DNA of 32,052 bases, taken from positions 1 through 32,052 of the forward strand of contig QXVZ01013299.1 of NCBI GenBank assembly GCA_008931825.1, in the 5' to 3' direction. The position numbers and the translations under genes are program-made. The stretch comes from Phallusia fumigata. Lineage: Eukaryota; Chordata; Ascidiacea; Phlebobranchia; Ascidiidae. The notes under the pieces are model-generated. The model was not told the DNA's origin. It saw only the letters and a list, made by a program, of their open reading frames with translations, and searched no databases. Position 1 is the first letter of the stretch, and each line of letters starts with the position of its first letter. Shown in pieces: positions 18,789-29,069 of this stretch.

Positions 18789-21700
18789 ATGTGTAGCTTA
18801 ATTTGTAAAAAATTGTTATCCCGGAGTGGCAACAAACCAACAAGTTGGGTGAAGTACGTTCGCTATTTATTTGGTGAGTACAACAGGATTGTTAAATTAA
18901 GTCCACTAATCATATTCATTCGAGTAGTAATGCACAATCTGTTGTGAAATGAATTTAAAAGATTTGCTTTTGAATTCGAATGCTATTTTTTCACAGAAAT
19001 ATGATGTAATTTTTGTTGCTCTGCTATAATCAGCATCTATGTGTATAACTCATTTGACAAAAAAATTAAAAGTATGTAACCTACTACAGTAAAAATGCTG
19101 CAAATAAAAGTGTTTGTGTGTGTTGATCACAACATTTTTTCTTTTCTAGACTGCATTATAAAAAAATATATATAATAATGGCAGAATTTTTATCCCAAGG
19201 ATTCATAAATATGTATACTCCTTTGTTTTCAAAAAAATATAATTTTATTTGGTTACAATTATGTATGCTTGCAGACAAAAGGAAGTTTTATGAAGAAGCA
19301 AGGATTTGTCACAGCAATGGTTTGTACATGTTTTCTTGTTCTGCTTTTTCCTTCAGAAGGGTTTATTTGAGCTGAACTTACCCTCTTTTAATACCATGTT
19401 GCATGAGCCTATGAATAACTTTGGCTTTTATTTGCCAATCAGACATTTTTAACTTCAAAGTGCTTTAAAGTGTTTGAAGCACATTTTACACAAACAAACA
19501 ATCACAAAAACCATCATTTGTGTTGCTAGGTGGATTTGAGATAAACCTGGATGATCGAAAACTGAGGACCCCACTTGGAAAGATTGTAAAAGTTCCCAAT
19601 GAGGGTTTAGCTCATGCAGTGTCAGTGGAATGGAATCAGCAGACAGATCTAATTAAAAGTCACCTCATGCCATTGGTCAGTGGCTCAGAATTTATTAAAA
19701 TCTGTCTGTACTTAGTTTGGCCCATTGAACTTATGAGTATGGATGCCTCTTTACATGTTAACAGTACAGCTATATGTTATAGAATAAGCTTTGAAAGTAA
19801 AATTGTGGTGATTGTATTATTATTTAAATTAGATAAGTATCTTCATTTTTTCACATTTACAGTTTTACTCTGTTGCTAATGTGCCTAATTAGTGTTAGAC
19901 TTGTTAGAAATTAATCAATTCATTCCTGTGGTTTATGTTATTTAGACTGCTCTATGTTTTGAAGCAATGGACAGCTCTACAAATAGAAATTCAGATGTCC
20001 TTGCTGCATCTACGTTAAAGTTTCTTCACACAGACACTGTGCTGTAGGTAACATTGTTTTGTCTGCATTTCTCCATTTCTAATAGTATTCAAATACCTTT
20101 ACTATGGAATTGTACCATATCTAATACATCCTGTAAGTATGGTGGTCGAAAAGAGCTTTATCAATATAATACAAATCTTAAATAAATGTATGAAAAGATT
20201 TCACATGGAAGAACCACCTGATCTAGAACAATTACAAAAGGAAAAATGGTCAAAACTTGTTGATTGGTTCAATCACCAACATTCAGTTGATATAAAGCAC
20301 ACCACTGGGTTCGGAAAACCAGGCATCAGTCCCAAAACCATACCTACATTGACAAACCATTTGAAGTCTTTCAACATGTGGAGCTTAGTAGGTAAAAATA
20401 CGTACAAATAAAGTTTTTTCTTACCAAGAAAGTTTGTTTAATGTTAAGGTTATTTATAAATATATATCTATGAAGTTAAATTTTAGAGTTAAGGATTTTG
20501 TGTATGTATATATATGTATAAATGTATAATACTTTTTGTATATTTTTTTTATCTGACTTTATTTTTTTAACTAACCAAGCTTGAAATATATAATACAGGC
20601 TTACCTAAACTTTTTTTACTGGTAGTTGAATGACTTTTCTGTTACCAGTTTTGACTTCCTTTTTTTATAAAGTGAAAATTTGCACTGTAAGTTGCTGATT
20701 AATAACTTAAGTCACTCCTGGCATGGTTGGTGTGCCTAGACTTGTCTGGATTCACATCTAGGACTAAACTTGACTGAAACCACATACAAGCAATGTGACA
20801 TAACACACAATGCTAGAACTAAATATCTAACACTATTTGACACAAAAAAATCGTACTATCCTCAGGGAAAATTGCCAACTACCACCTGATAACCTAAAAT
20901 AATGCATCATCACTTTCATTGAAATTTCAGGAATTGAAAAAATGGTGAAGACAATGAAATCTGTGATCATTTCCTTGTCATTAGTTGACAGACATCTAAC
21001 AGTGGAAGAAGCAGTCAGTCTATCCCGACTGGAACAAGAATTTCAGGTAAAAAGGTTTTCCGGTTGCATTTAAACTAAACATCAAATTAACTCTTTGCCC
21101 AAGTAAGCATGATCGGCTTAATGTACTGTCATCCACACATTAGGTAATATTAAAATCTTTGCTGTATTTGTGTTCTGTGAGATTATGATAACAGTTTGAT
21201 CTCATAAGATTAGTTGTTACAATGAAGCTTATCAAATCCTTTGAGAAAGTGTTTAATTGTTTTCAATGAAAAGTCTAGTTTTGCAACAGAGAAATCAACA
21301 TCTGTAGTCACTATTTTTGGCTTATTCCATTTTGTATTTTACACCACAGTAAAGTACTGTGTAACTTCACTGTTAATGCATATCACCTTTCAATGTTTTG
21401 TTTTTGCAATTCTTCTTTCGGCGCCTTGAAACTACCTGACGGAGTTTCTTCGGTGGTTCCTCTTTGTCGAACCCCACTCTCATTCTCTAGAACAAGTGGC
21501 AGTTTAAACGTTTTCCCCCCGAATTTCTCACAATGCGCCAAAACTCACTTTTTGTAAGTCCCTGTCATGTGACGGTGTAGCTGCAGTGCGTTCAACCTTG
21601 ATCCACCAATTGTTCCCTCCATTATTTTTGCGGTTCATAACATCTTAACAGTGCGCAGCTATTTCCAGCTTTGTGATTGATATTGTGCTACTGTGTCACT

Positions 21701-21930
21701 ATGATTTTATTCACCAAGCAGAAAAGACCCAACTCAACATTCTGCTCACAATATCAACTAACAAGATATGTTTTCTTACTCAGATATCAAAATGGGGCAA
21801 TGTGGAATGGTACCATGACGTGGAGTTATCTGAGACCCGAATGAAAACTGCAGCTTGTGCATTATTTGTCCAACTTTGTTCTGAGGAGTCATCAGTTCGG
21901 CATTTAAACCGTGCTACTAAGCTTACATGA
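18789..21930 (+). CDS. ATPAF2: ATPAF2 / ATP12 homologue, mitochondrial F1-ATPase assembly factor
   Basis: Seven exons (18789-18873, 19275-19319, 19530-19675, 19946-20043, 20198-20391, 20931-21046, 21784-21930) encode 276 residues; human ATPAF2 has 289. The N-terminus (MCSLICKKLLSRSG..., Lys/Arg/Ser-rich) suits a mitochondrial targeting peptide. The ATP12 domain follows: GGFEINLDDRKLRTP, VSVEWNQQTD (Trp78, equivalent to the tryptophan altered in human ATPAF2 deficiency), KFLHTDTVL, SRLEQEFQ, and the C-terminal KWGNVEWYHDVELSE. ATP12 binds the F1 alpha subunit during F1 assembly in the matrix. The exon 4 donor is taken as CT|gtaggt (20044), because using the next GT would bring TAG into frame. 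The exon 5 acceptor (AAAAG, 20197) is pyrimidine-poor. An upstream in-frame ATG at 18711 lies before the acceptor at 18777, so 18789 is preferred. Confidence 0.95.
20392..20930 (+). other. ATPAF2 intron 5 with AT-rich simple sequence
   Basis: TA-rich low-complexity sequence at about 20455-20540 (TATATATCTATG, GTATGTATATATATGTATAAA). A tRNA-like fragment may lie near 20720-20760 (GGCATGGTTGGTGTGCC, then GGATTCACATCT), but it is too short to call. Confidence 0.4.
21655..21740 (+). repeat. Dispersed repeat, copy 1 (partner at 25383-25468)
   Basis: GCAGCTATTTCC.GCTT.GTGATTG and TGTGTCACTA are shared in order with 25383-25468. Both copies end in AAAAA(G/C).CCAACTCAA-type sequence. Identity is roughly 75% by eye over about 85 bases. 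The family is not identified, and this copy lies in the last ATPAF2 intron. Confidence 0.5.
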
Positions 21931-22892
21931 CAACCTTCACAATTGCATACAAGTGATTTAGCCAACTATTTCAATCCCACAAGGTATAATATTTAGTGAT
22001 GGTGTAATTTTGCATGCTCAGTGGTCAATGCAACCCCTGAACGGTTTATGTTTGTATTAAGTCTGTTTTTTAGGCTACCTGCTGTCTTGCATTTTTTGTG
22101 TTTCCATTGGCTTGGCAAATGGGGCAAACACAAGGGTACATTGAAGCTTTTACATTGTAGGCTCATCTTTTTGCCATCGAGGTCATTGTAGACTTGGAGG
22201 AACTTAAGTTTCAGATGTTAATTGCATCTGGACAACTTGTGGATATCTACCAAAGTTGCATAAATATTTATTACAGTTGGCTTGAGAATCTGCTTAATGG
22301 CACTGGCAATCTGGCAATGATGTAACCAAACCCAACGGATTTTTGCTTAACTTATGGTTGGAAAAATGTTTTTGTGCTGTGGAATAGAAACAGCCATGGG
22401 TGAGGTTTGCCTCCTATTATCCACATACAAAACTGGAAGTTTGGAGGCTATGGAATTTGTTGACCAATTGGAGGATTCGGTTTTCAACACAAAACAAAAT
22501 ATTTTCTGTTTATTTGATTGTCAAATAAATTATTGAAAACAAACACGTAACGAGCCACAACGAAAACGAAGTACAGGTCAAATCTTAGCACTGGCATTTG
22601 TTAATGCAAGTTTGTCAATGTCAAATGTTTTGAATTTTTCTGTCTGCTATCTGAAATTACAAAAAGGTAAAATTGTTTCACAGTATCAGTCATAACCAAG
22701 CGGTGTGATGTTTTTTACAGCAATTTTACATTTGTTGGATGATGAGATGAGCTGCACATGTAAAATGTCGATGGTAATTGCAGTGAGAAAATTGCACTGT
22801 TAAAAAACGAAAAACTTTTAGGAATAGGAATTTGACGTTCCTGGAACGAATGTCAATGTCTCTTCGAAGATCGCAGAGAGCTTGCTGGATTA
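21931..22892. other. 3' flank of ATPAF2 and non-coding sequence
   Basis: An AATAAA at about 22525 may end ATPAF2. The ORF at 22354-22536 has no support. On the minus strand, 22893 down to about 22825 reads as a possible exon after TTTAAAACAG (LIQQALCDLRRDIDIRSRN), but no good donor follows it. Confidence 0.4.
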
Positions 22893-23135
22893 GCTGTTTT
22901 AAACAGCTTTATTTCAACGCCAGATCGTTTTTGTGAGTCCTTCAATCTTCAGCAGTCCAGATGCCGTGCAAGGTAACCTTAACAAAAGCTGGTTTCAACA
23001 AAAGGTCTTGTACGAAATTTTGCGTTTGGTGATTCACAATATTTTTTGGCCGTTGGTGCTGGTTTATCAAAAAGCATAACACATTTATCACCAACTGGAC
23101 GTTGCACGCGGCTTCGACACGACAGTTTCACTTAC

Positions 23136-24421
23136 GTTCTCTCGTTAGCCATGCTTCTCTCACCGCTAGGGGCGCTCGCAAGGACGATTGCTGGTAGGGA
23201 AACTGCCACGGTTGGCCGCTAGGTGTCGGGGCGGAGTATAGCCGTCGGCGATCTAAAGGAACTTGCTGTTATCGCCTATATGTGTTAATTTGTGGCACTG
23301 TTGTGGGTTGAGTTACCAAAAATAGTGTCCAATGAAAGTGGCAGATACATTGTTCCGGGACTTTAGAGCTACGGATGGGGATATGACCAAAGGGCCGGTA
23401 TGAAACAGGCGGCTTCTGAATTAGCTATAATTTTTATTGTAAAGTATAGAAGTGTTTGGGGCCTCTAAAGGGTTGTATCGCATTAAAAGAGATTCCATGG
23501 AGGCCCTGCAAGTAAAAAGGAAACTACTTACACGTAAAAGACGAACAGGCATAACATTTCCGGGCCGTTGGGATTCGAATAAACGAAGAGTTTTGGGCGT
23601 TGACCGTATGACAGATTGCTGGAGCCGATGCCGGGCGACTCTGTGTTGAAATAACTCTTGTTGATTATTCTGTGACATAAAAAAAATCTCAAACGAATCT
23701 ACCGTCTGCATTCCTTACGTGCACTAACACGTTTTATGCCTTTTTTTGTTTAGTTTCGTATTGGCATCGTAGTGAGATTGACCTTGGCATACGGATGTTA
23801 TAATAGCGTGTTTATTTCTGTCTATGGCGACGTTTAGAATAAAAATTTTAACCCCAAAAAAGGGTAGGGGCATGCATTCCCAAAATTTTGTACCTCAGTT
23901 TAGGTTTTTAAATAAACAGTATTTTGTTTCAACTTGCACTGAATGGCTGATAGGCGTCAAAATTCGGTGTTCAGAAAAATATTTTGGTGGGAATGTTGAA
24001 GACCAGCCATGACAATTTAGTTCCTGCTTATCAATATTCTGTATTTTACAATCTCCACCTTAACCGTTCGTTCCTCGAATCCGTTCTCAATTTCCGCCTC
24101 CTTTTTCTCAATCTGCTTTCGCAGCTGGGCCGCTCTCCTCTGATACGTCATAGTGCTCCAAGGTCTTACGTCGCGGCGATGACGTGGTGGCGACGTCATC
24201 TGGGCGTCGGTTTCCTGACCCTTCAGCTCCTCCTTGATGTCCGATATGCGCCGTCGTGTCATTAAGGTCTGCGCCTTACGTTCCTTGTCCAACGTGCCGA
24301 TTCTTAAACGTAGAGATGTCGCCAAATGCTGGTTGTTGGCGTTGGCGCGTCTGTTCGTTGCGCTCATGGGACGTGACGTGCTTACAGACCGCTGGTAACT
24401 CGGTGATACATATACAGCCAT
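23136..24421 (-). CDS. Candidate unrecognised minus-strand gene (two exons supported)
   Basis: Exon 1 candidate, 24421 down to 24065: 119 codons from an ATG that follows CACCCCAG|GA, ending at ACG|gttaag. It encodes a basic protein with a coiled-coil-like, Lys/Glu/Arg-rich second half (RRRISDIKEELKGQ, RKQIEKKEAEIENGF). A second exon candidate, 23252 down to 23136, has acceptor TTCCTTTAG and a strong donor GAAC|gtaagt. It encodes 38 residues (SAPTPSGQPWQFPYQQSSLR, then REAWLTRE). Exon 1 ends in phase 0 and this exon starts in phase 1, so at least one further exon must lie between. The composition recalls axonemal coiled-coil proteins only vaguely, and no family is assigned. Either exon could be chance, since both lie in locally GC-richer sequence. 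Confidence 0.4.
23450..23650 (-). repeat. Possible tRNA-derived repeat
   Basis: Read on the minus strand, TTATTCGAATCCC (about 23570-23582) resembles a pol III B box. About 30-60 bases upstream is CTGTCATACGGTCAACGCCC, which recalls SINE heads. There is no A-rich tail and no target duplication, so the borders are approximate. Confidence 0.3.
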
Positions 24422-27370
24422 TCCTGGGGTGCTTTGGTAACAGTTATTTCAATTCCAAGAGTTAGCTTCTTGGTTTTATTAGATCGTAAACGGATATGTG
24501 AGTGAGAACAATGATCAATATACGCGCATTGAAGCCTTTAGTTGAACCTTTGCTGTAAACGTTGCCAGACCTGAGGATAAAAGCAGTGTATCCTTAAAAA
24601 CGTCACTTGGAAAAAGCAGCGCTCTGTCGAATCAAGTTTTCACGTGAAAAGGTGTAAAGTCTATTTTTTTTCATTATAAATCCTATTTGATTATTGAACC
24701 TCTACTACTCACTTTAAAACGAGCGATCTCTAAACAAAACAACTGACCAATAACTGCTTAACAAACCCTGTACTTGGTAAAGTTTCCTTGACTCTTTTGC
24801 GAAACCATTATTTCGACACCAGGATCTAAATGTGAACCTGAGGTCTTCCTCAACTCAAGTACTTGGCATCTAACAAACTTGTCTATTTATAAAACGACTT
24901 GCAACAGCTCAAAGCTACACGCACAATCCACTATCAGAATATCAACCGCAATCATGTTTCACCTGCGATCTAGTTCCAGACAAGTCCACAAAACATGCTA
25001 CGAGCGCCGAGGCCTTTTACTACTGTTTGCTCAGTCGCAGTGTGTTTGGCGCAATCTGTTACAGTCAGTTGAAACTCCAATTAGAAACATATTTGTCGAG
25101 AGTGGGAGAGCACACAGCAGGTAACTCTACTTTCCATTGTTGGAGTTGCGTCTGCTTTCGCCCTGGTTTAGATGTTGGCATCGTTTAAATTTGCTGTGAC
25201 CGCTTAACCTTGAAATGACGCCACTTATGGTCTGAAGTTTAACAAATTTGTCGTGCTGAAATCTTGATGTTTATTCCATCGTAAACTAATTGCCAAAATA
25301 CACAACAACGATTAGAATACAACACTACTCATGTCAAAATAAGAATCGTCTTTTTGGTTTTTTCGCGCTACATGACGTTTCTACGCAGCTATTTCCGGCT
25401 TGGTGATTGTTTTAGTTCAATTGTGTCACTACGAATCTTTACCCGAGAGAAAAAAACTCAACTCAAACTCAAAACCCTTCTGCTGGTGATGGTAGCTACC
25501 TAAGATCGTTGTATTGGTATGCTCTATGTAGTTTGTGTGGTTATATTTAAAAATTTGTTAGGGCCATTCGTCAAAATAGTCGCAAAATCCTGATAAAGAC
25601 CCCTGCTGCAAGTACAGTTTTACGTCTTTACATAAGTGTGTTTAAGATCAAGCCACATTTTCACTTTGCCTTAAGCTCTTGTCTGGTCAATTTTTAGCAT
25701 TGAGTTAAGTCAAATTATCTTCAGATCAGTTTAAAATGCAAAATGTATTCGATTTGCAACATTTTTGCTCCTAATATTTGTCTGATCACAAACTGCAGAT
25801 CGTGCAACAGTCTTTTAACCTGAAACCTACTGTCTGCACTGCACAACAAATCATTTCCTGGTGGACTGGGGACTTTGGTAAAGAAACCTGTTTACGACGT
25901 CATAAAAGTCGGGGCTTTTTGTTTGTATTGGAACGCCCTCGTTAGCCTGTATTGCGATGGCAATGCGAACAACAAAACGAAAGTCATGTTTTATTGCTTG
26001 TTGTGCTGGATGCTGACTTTAGGCTGTGACGTATGGCTCTTTTGTTCTAAAAGTGCAGGTAACAAAACATGTCGCTTTATTTGAAAACGATATTTGTTCT
26101 ATTTTATTCCCAAGAACAAAATCAATCGCTGCAAACATGGGAATATATTTCGCCCTTAACACGTCATCGTTAGTAAATCAGTTGGTAATTTTACCTCGAC
26201 TATGTTTGTGTGTTAGCTGGTCAGATATTGCTCACTATAAACACTCTAATTCTGTTTTTATTTTAGCGTTAATTCATCAGTGAGTTTTTTGTATCAGCTG
26301 TTTTTCAGGGTGATGTGTGTCGCTTTCCAAACGGTTCTTTTTGTACATGAACAAAATAATACACAACATAACATTCTCACGACACTGGCTCGCAGGCAAC
26401 GACAGCACCAGCCATATATTCATATTCCACCGATCAGCCAACTAAACGCAGCAGCATAAAGCAATGAAGTCATTCACATGACGCGCGAAGTCATTTTCCG
26501 ACCTCTGCTGTCAAGTTTTTGTGACATTTTTTGACAAGTAAACACGTATAAACCTTGCAGGAACTTTGACTTAATACAAGATATCATTGCACACAGCATA
26601 TCTGCCCTCTGTAACTATGAAATTCTGGCAACACAGCTGCAAAGGAGTTCCAGTTGTGAAGTAACCAAGCCGATCGTTTATCGAAACCAGACGATATTTT
26701 GACTTACCCGGCCGTGCTTAGTTTATTTGGAAAAGTGACGATCACAAAGAACTAGTTACATTGTTCTCATAGTGCTGTGAGGTTTAAATGTTGCCCTTGG
26801 CTTGGGCCATGTTAGTTTACTGACATTCGTTGACTGGTGGTTGAAACTTGAGGGTATAGTTATTGTGTTCGGAGTTATTCGACAAGGCGTGGATCGATGT
26901 GTAGGAGACATGTAAAACACTCGTTAAATTAAATTCAATATGCTCAACCCTTTGCGGTTTTTAGTTACACTTTGAGAAAGGTACTGTGAAAATTTCTTGT
27001 AACGGAAAAAATGGGTTTGACCGTCACAGCCTTGTGGTTTAATTTCTAAGGCGGTATTTATTGTTTTGGTCCAATGAAAAGCAACAAACAAAAACACGAA
27101 GTTTTACACAAAAATGGTGGAGGCATTGTTCTATGCAAGAGATCTACAAATAACTTTGTCATGTTTTGGTAATTAAGAGAAGTTTTATGAAAGCGCTAAT
27201 TATTTTTTCACGACGAGCAGAAGGCAAATCAATCACCTCAGTGAAACCTCTCTTTTCTGACACTGGATTATGACGCGCGAAAAAAAACTTGCTTTAAATT
27301 GGGGGGAGGAGGGTCAAGTTATCTTACCACACTTGAAATATCAAAGCTTTTCTTAACGGAAACAACTAAC
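24422..27370. other. Large gene-poor intergenic region
   Basis: No gene is supported across about 2.9 kb. It holds the dispersed repeat at 25383-25468 and a CRE-like GACGTCAT at about 25897. A single open run at 24954-25121 ends in AG|gtaact (GLLLLFAQSQCVWRNLLQS) but has no partner exon. Nothing else was recognised. Confidence 0.4.
25383..25468 (+). repeat. Dispersed repeat, copy 2 (partner at 21655-21740)
   Basis: See the partner for the shared blocks. The sequence lies in an otherwise gene-free region. No coding capacity. Confidence 0.5.
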
Positions 27371-27376
27371 CACTCA

Positions 27377-27535
27377 CGTGTACGTCATGCTGATGTGACG
27401 TCACACCCGCTGTGATTAACGGGTTGGGGGCAAACCACCCCCCTACTTTTGCACCAAAGGGCGAGAAGAAGTGCAAATTGTTGTGGTTGATGGTTGTATA
27501 TAAGTCTATGATCAGGTTTATACACAATCACTAGT
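27377..27535 (+). promoter_or_regulatory. Core promoter with TATA box and CRE/E-box cluster
   Basis: CACGTG lies at 27375-27380, TACGTCA at 27381-27387 and the full CRE palindrome TGACGTCA at 27396-27403. TATATAAG follows at 27497-27504, and an initiator-like TCAC with its A at 27530, about 33 bp from the TATA start. Order and spacing match a CREB/ATF-type TATA promoter on the + strand. The nearest downstream + gene is the GPCR (ATG 29070). A 5'-UTR intron is possible, with a donor such as GATGCA|gtaggt near 27710 and the acceptor GTCAG at 29060. Confidence 0.6.
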
Positions 27536-29069
27536 TGGGTAGTTAGCTTACATTGTCCAGTAGCGTTAATTAAATGTTTAGTAGTTAGTAGGTGACTAAA
27601 CGCAATTTCAAATTACTGTGCAAGTAGCTAAGTTCCGTTTATTTTGCTCAAAAACAGATCAGCTGTACAATGGCTTCAGAAAAACAGTAGCCTATATCGC
27701 GACAAGATGCAGTAGGTCAGTGTGGTACTTCGGCTAGTTCATCATCACTATGGCCGCATAGCGTTAAACCTAATGAGTGCTTTATGGTTAAACGTTCAGT
27801 ACAAACACAGAGAATTCGTTTTAAAGTTACGCGCCAATACTCCCTCGGGGGGAGTTTGCTTCAGTTGTGTTCTACGTATCACGTCGACTTCGGCCTAACG
27901 TCAGCGGAACCCAACTGCTGATCGTTTTTCTCCGCACAACCCTTTCCCCTTACGTCTGACGTCAAATAATCCGAAAACTGTTTTGCAGCGGTCGTTATTG
28001 ACAACCCCGAGGCACGTCAAACCGTCGTAGGGTTTTAATAACTGTTCGCGCCACGCAATTCGTCCACATAGACATCCTAAGCTTTATTTTTGATGTATAT
28101 TTTAGTAAAGTTTTTTCTGCGGGACCTCGATTGGTCTGAAACCTAGTTTCATGCATATGCAGGGTTAGAAATGAGACATTAAAGATGTTCGGCGCCTCTT
28201 TTAACTCTTGTTCAGCTTTGTGTAAGAATATGAAAACTTGGCAGCGGGTCTTATTGAAATTTGACAGGTTACCGTGCACATGTAGCAAGCTGAATCGTCC
28301 GCGTTTTACTTCTTTCGCTGTGAGCCGCTTTTTTTCATTTCGAGGTCTGCGCTGTCAGAAACCAACCGGCAATCTGTTTACATTACTGTCTGATATCATT
28401 CGATTCAGATTGCAGAGTAGGACACATGTAGGCAAAAGTCTTGGGAACTGTAAAAGAGCGAACCAGAGTGAATGAGTTTAGTGGAATACTTCGAAACTGT
28501 AAATGTACCATTCTGTTTTTTTGTGATGGTTACGCGCCTTGACACATTGTCGATTCGCTTTGTTGCGTAACAGAAGTTTCTGCGGTTATGTAACTTATTG
28601 TGTGTGGCTGCTGTGAATTTACAACAGCATTCGCGTTGAACTTGCACAGCCAGTTGCAGCAATGAACTGTAAACAAGTTGTTTTGCAGCTACAATAGAAG
28701 TGTGATTGCGCGTACATGGAATTGCTCTTGTGTCAAGTTGTTGTCTAAAATCAGTAAGGTTTTCGTAGATACAAGCAGTTTAGTAAGTATTACAAGATTT
28801 AAAAAGAAAAAATGCCAAAAAACAGTGGACCCTACTAAACAATCAACAAGCTGCAAACAGCTGAGTATCATGAAAACGTTTTGAAATGGCTACTTAGTTG
28901 CAAATATCTGTTGTGAGCAAACGAAACCTTCACTACATAACCTTACGTGTTCTGTACTAACACGTTGGTTTTATGTTTGTCAGTGAAAACACATCGCCTT
29001 AAGACACGTCTGTTTTGAAAGTCAAACAGCTGTTTTATCGTCATTCTGTTTTGTAAGTCAGCTTTACAA
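27536..29069 (+). other. Probable 5' UTR/intron region of the GPCR gene
   Basis: No coding exon is supported. An ATG at 27670 opens only six codons (MASEKQ) before a stop and could be an upstream ORF. ORFs at 28185-28475 and on the minus strand overlap each other and have no splice logic. Confidence 0.35.
27957..27964. promoter_or_regulatory. Second perfect CRE palindrome
   Basis: TGACGTCA at 27957-27964, about 560 bp from the first. Half sites (AACGTCA near 27898) lie nearby. Confidence 0.45.

Noticed and set aside
20720..20800. tRNA-derived fragment in ATPAF2 intron 5
   Set aside because: A- and B-box-like strings are too close and too degenerate, and there is no tail or target duplication.
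24954..25121. Plus-strand exon candidate ending AG|gtaact
   Set aside because: One open run with a fair donor but no matching acceptor exon downstream and no recognisable product.
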